This document shows, one piece after another, positions 5,292 through 5,346 of a stretch of 5,346 bases of DNA. The position numbers and the translations under genes were made by a program. The stretch covers positions 1-5,346 of the forward strand of contig USHB01000121.1 of the NCBI GenBank assembly GCA_900554395.1, written 5' to 3'. Under the pieces are notes generated by a model. That model did not search any database and was not told the origin of the DNA. It was given only the letters and a program-made list of their open reading frames with translations. The DNA comes from an uncultured Phascolarctobacterium sp. Its GTDB lineage: Bacteria; Bacillota; Negativicutes; Acidaminococcales; Acidaminococcaceae. How positions within the stretch are numbered: the stretch's first letter is position 1; each line of letters opens with the position of its first letter.

Positions 5292-5346
5292 TTAAAATTT
5301 CAAACTATAATCACGCTGCCCGAAAAGCGCAGTGCCAATGCGCACT
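5292..5346 (-). CDS. yggS: YggS-family PLP homeostasis protein, C-terminal end only
   Basis: Only the last 17 codons and TAA stop (5294-5292) are in the window, reading VRIGTALFGQRDYSLKF. This matches the C-terminus of the YggS/YlmE/PROSC family, where VRIGTAIFGAR is a strongly conserved end of the pyridoxal-phosphate barrel and the arginine and following residues lie near the cofactor phosphate. These proteins bind pyridoxal 5'-phosphate and keep its level balanced, without a known catalytic reaction. The family member ylmE lies directly before sepF (ylmF) in many Firmicutes, which agrees with its place here, 18 bases before sepF. The call rests on a short sequence plus position. Confidence 0.85.
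   Translation of the reverse strand, partial: VRIGTALFGQRDYSLKF

Noticed and set aside
1..5346. The window as a new defence, mobile or secretion system.
   Set aside because: Every gene but the phosphatase belongs to the known division/ileS neighbourhood; no transposase, integrase, toxin-antitoxin pair, nuclease or terminal repeat is visible.

Overview
The window is a stretch of a low-to-middling GC Firmicutes chromosome in which every gene I accept reads on the minus strand. Gene order 5'->3' on that strand, from the right edge to the left, is: end of yggS, sepF, proC, ylmH, divIVA, a histidine-phosphatase gene, then a T-box leader and ileS. The core (yggS, sepF, ylmH, divIVA, ileS) is the conserved division-site cluster found downstream of ftsZ in Gram-positive bacteria. 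The T-box, the SepF/DivIVA pair, YlmH and the use of TTG starts all point to Firmicutes. proC beside sepF, the composition and the long DivIVA make me lean to the Negativicutes (an Acidaminococcaceae / Phascolarctobacterium-like genome). That is an impression, not a demonstrated placement.

Right part (5346-2302): yggS, sepF, proC, ylmH and divIVA are packed with gaps of 1 to 18 bases, or a 13-base overlap at sepF/proC. I see no promoter or terminator between them, so they look like one transcript entering from outside the window. YggS handles pyridoxal phosphate homeostasis, SepF anchors FtsZ to the membrane, ProC makes proline, YlmH is an S4-domain RNA-binding protein linked to stalled large ribosomal subunits, and DivIVA is a polar/septal coiled-coil scaffold. 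The DivIVA has an unusually clear 11-residue repeat and is about 100 residues longer than the B. subtilis protein.

Middle (2301-1627): a histidine-phosphatase-superfamily gene of unknown substrate follows divIVA 11 bases later and ends the upstream operon.

Left part (1630-1): a near-consensus sigma-A promoter overlaps the phosphatase stop codon and drives a complete T-box leader with an isoleucine (ATC) specifier, the 14-base T-box motif and a 12-bp intrinsic terminator. This controls ileS, which starts at TTG. The ileS reading frame breaks near position 270: frame 0 hits TGA, while a clear IleS sequence continues in another frame to the window edge. Compared with the family, about five bases appear to be missing. 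This is either a sequence/assembly error or a real lesion in a normally essential gene.

I found no mobile element, CRISPR array, tRNA or rRNA, and no credible new multi-gene system. The points most worth a second look are the ileS frame break, the DivIVA hendecad repeat, and the phosphatase placed in the division cluster.
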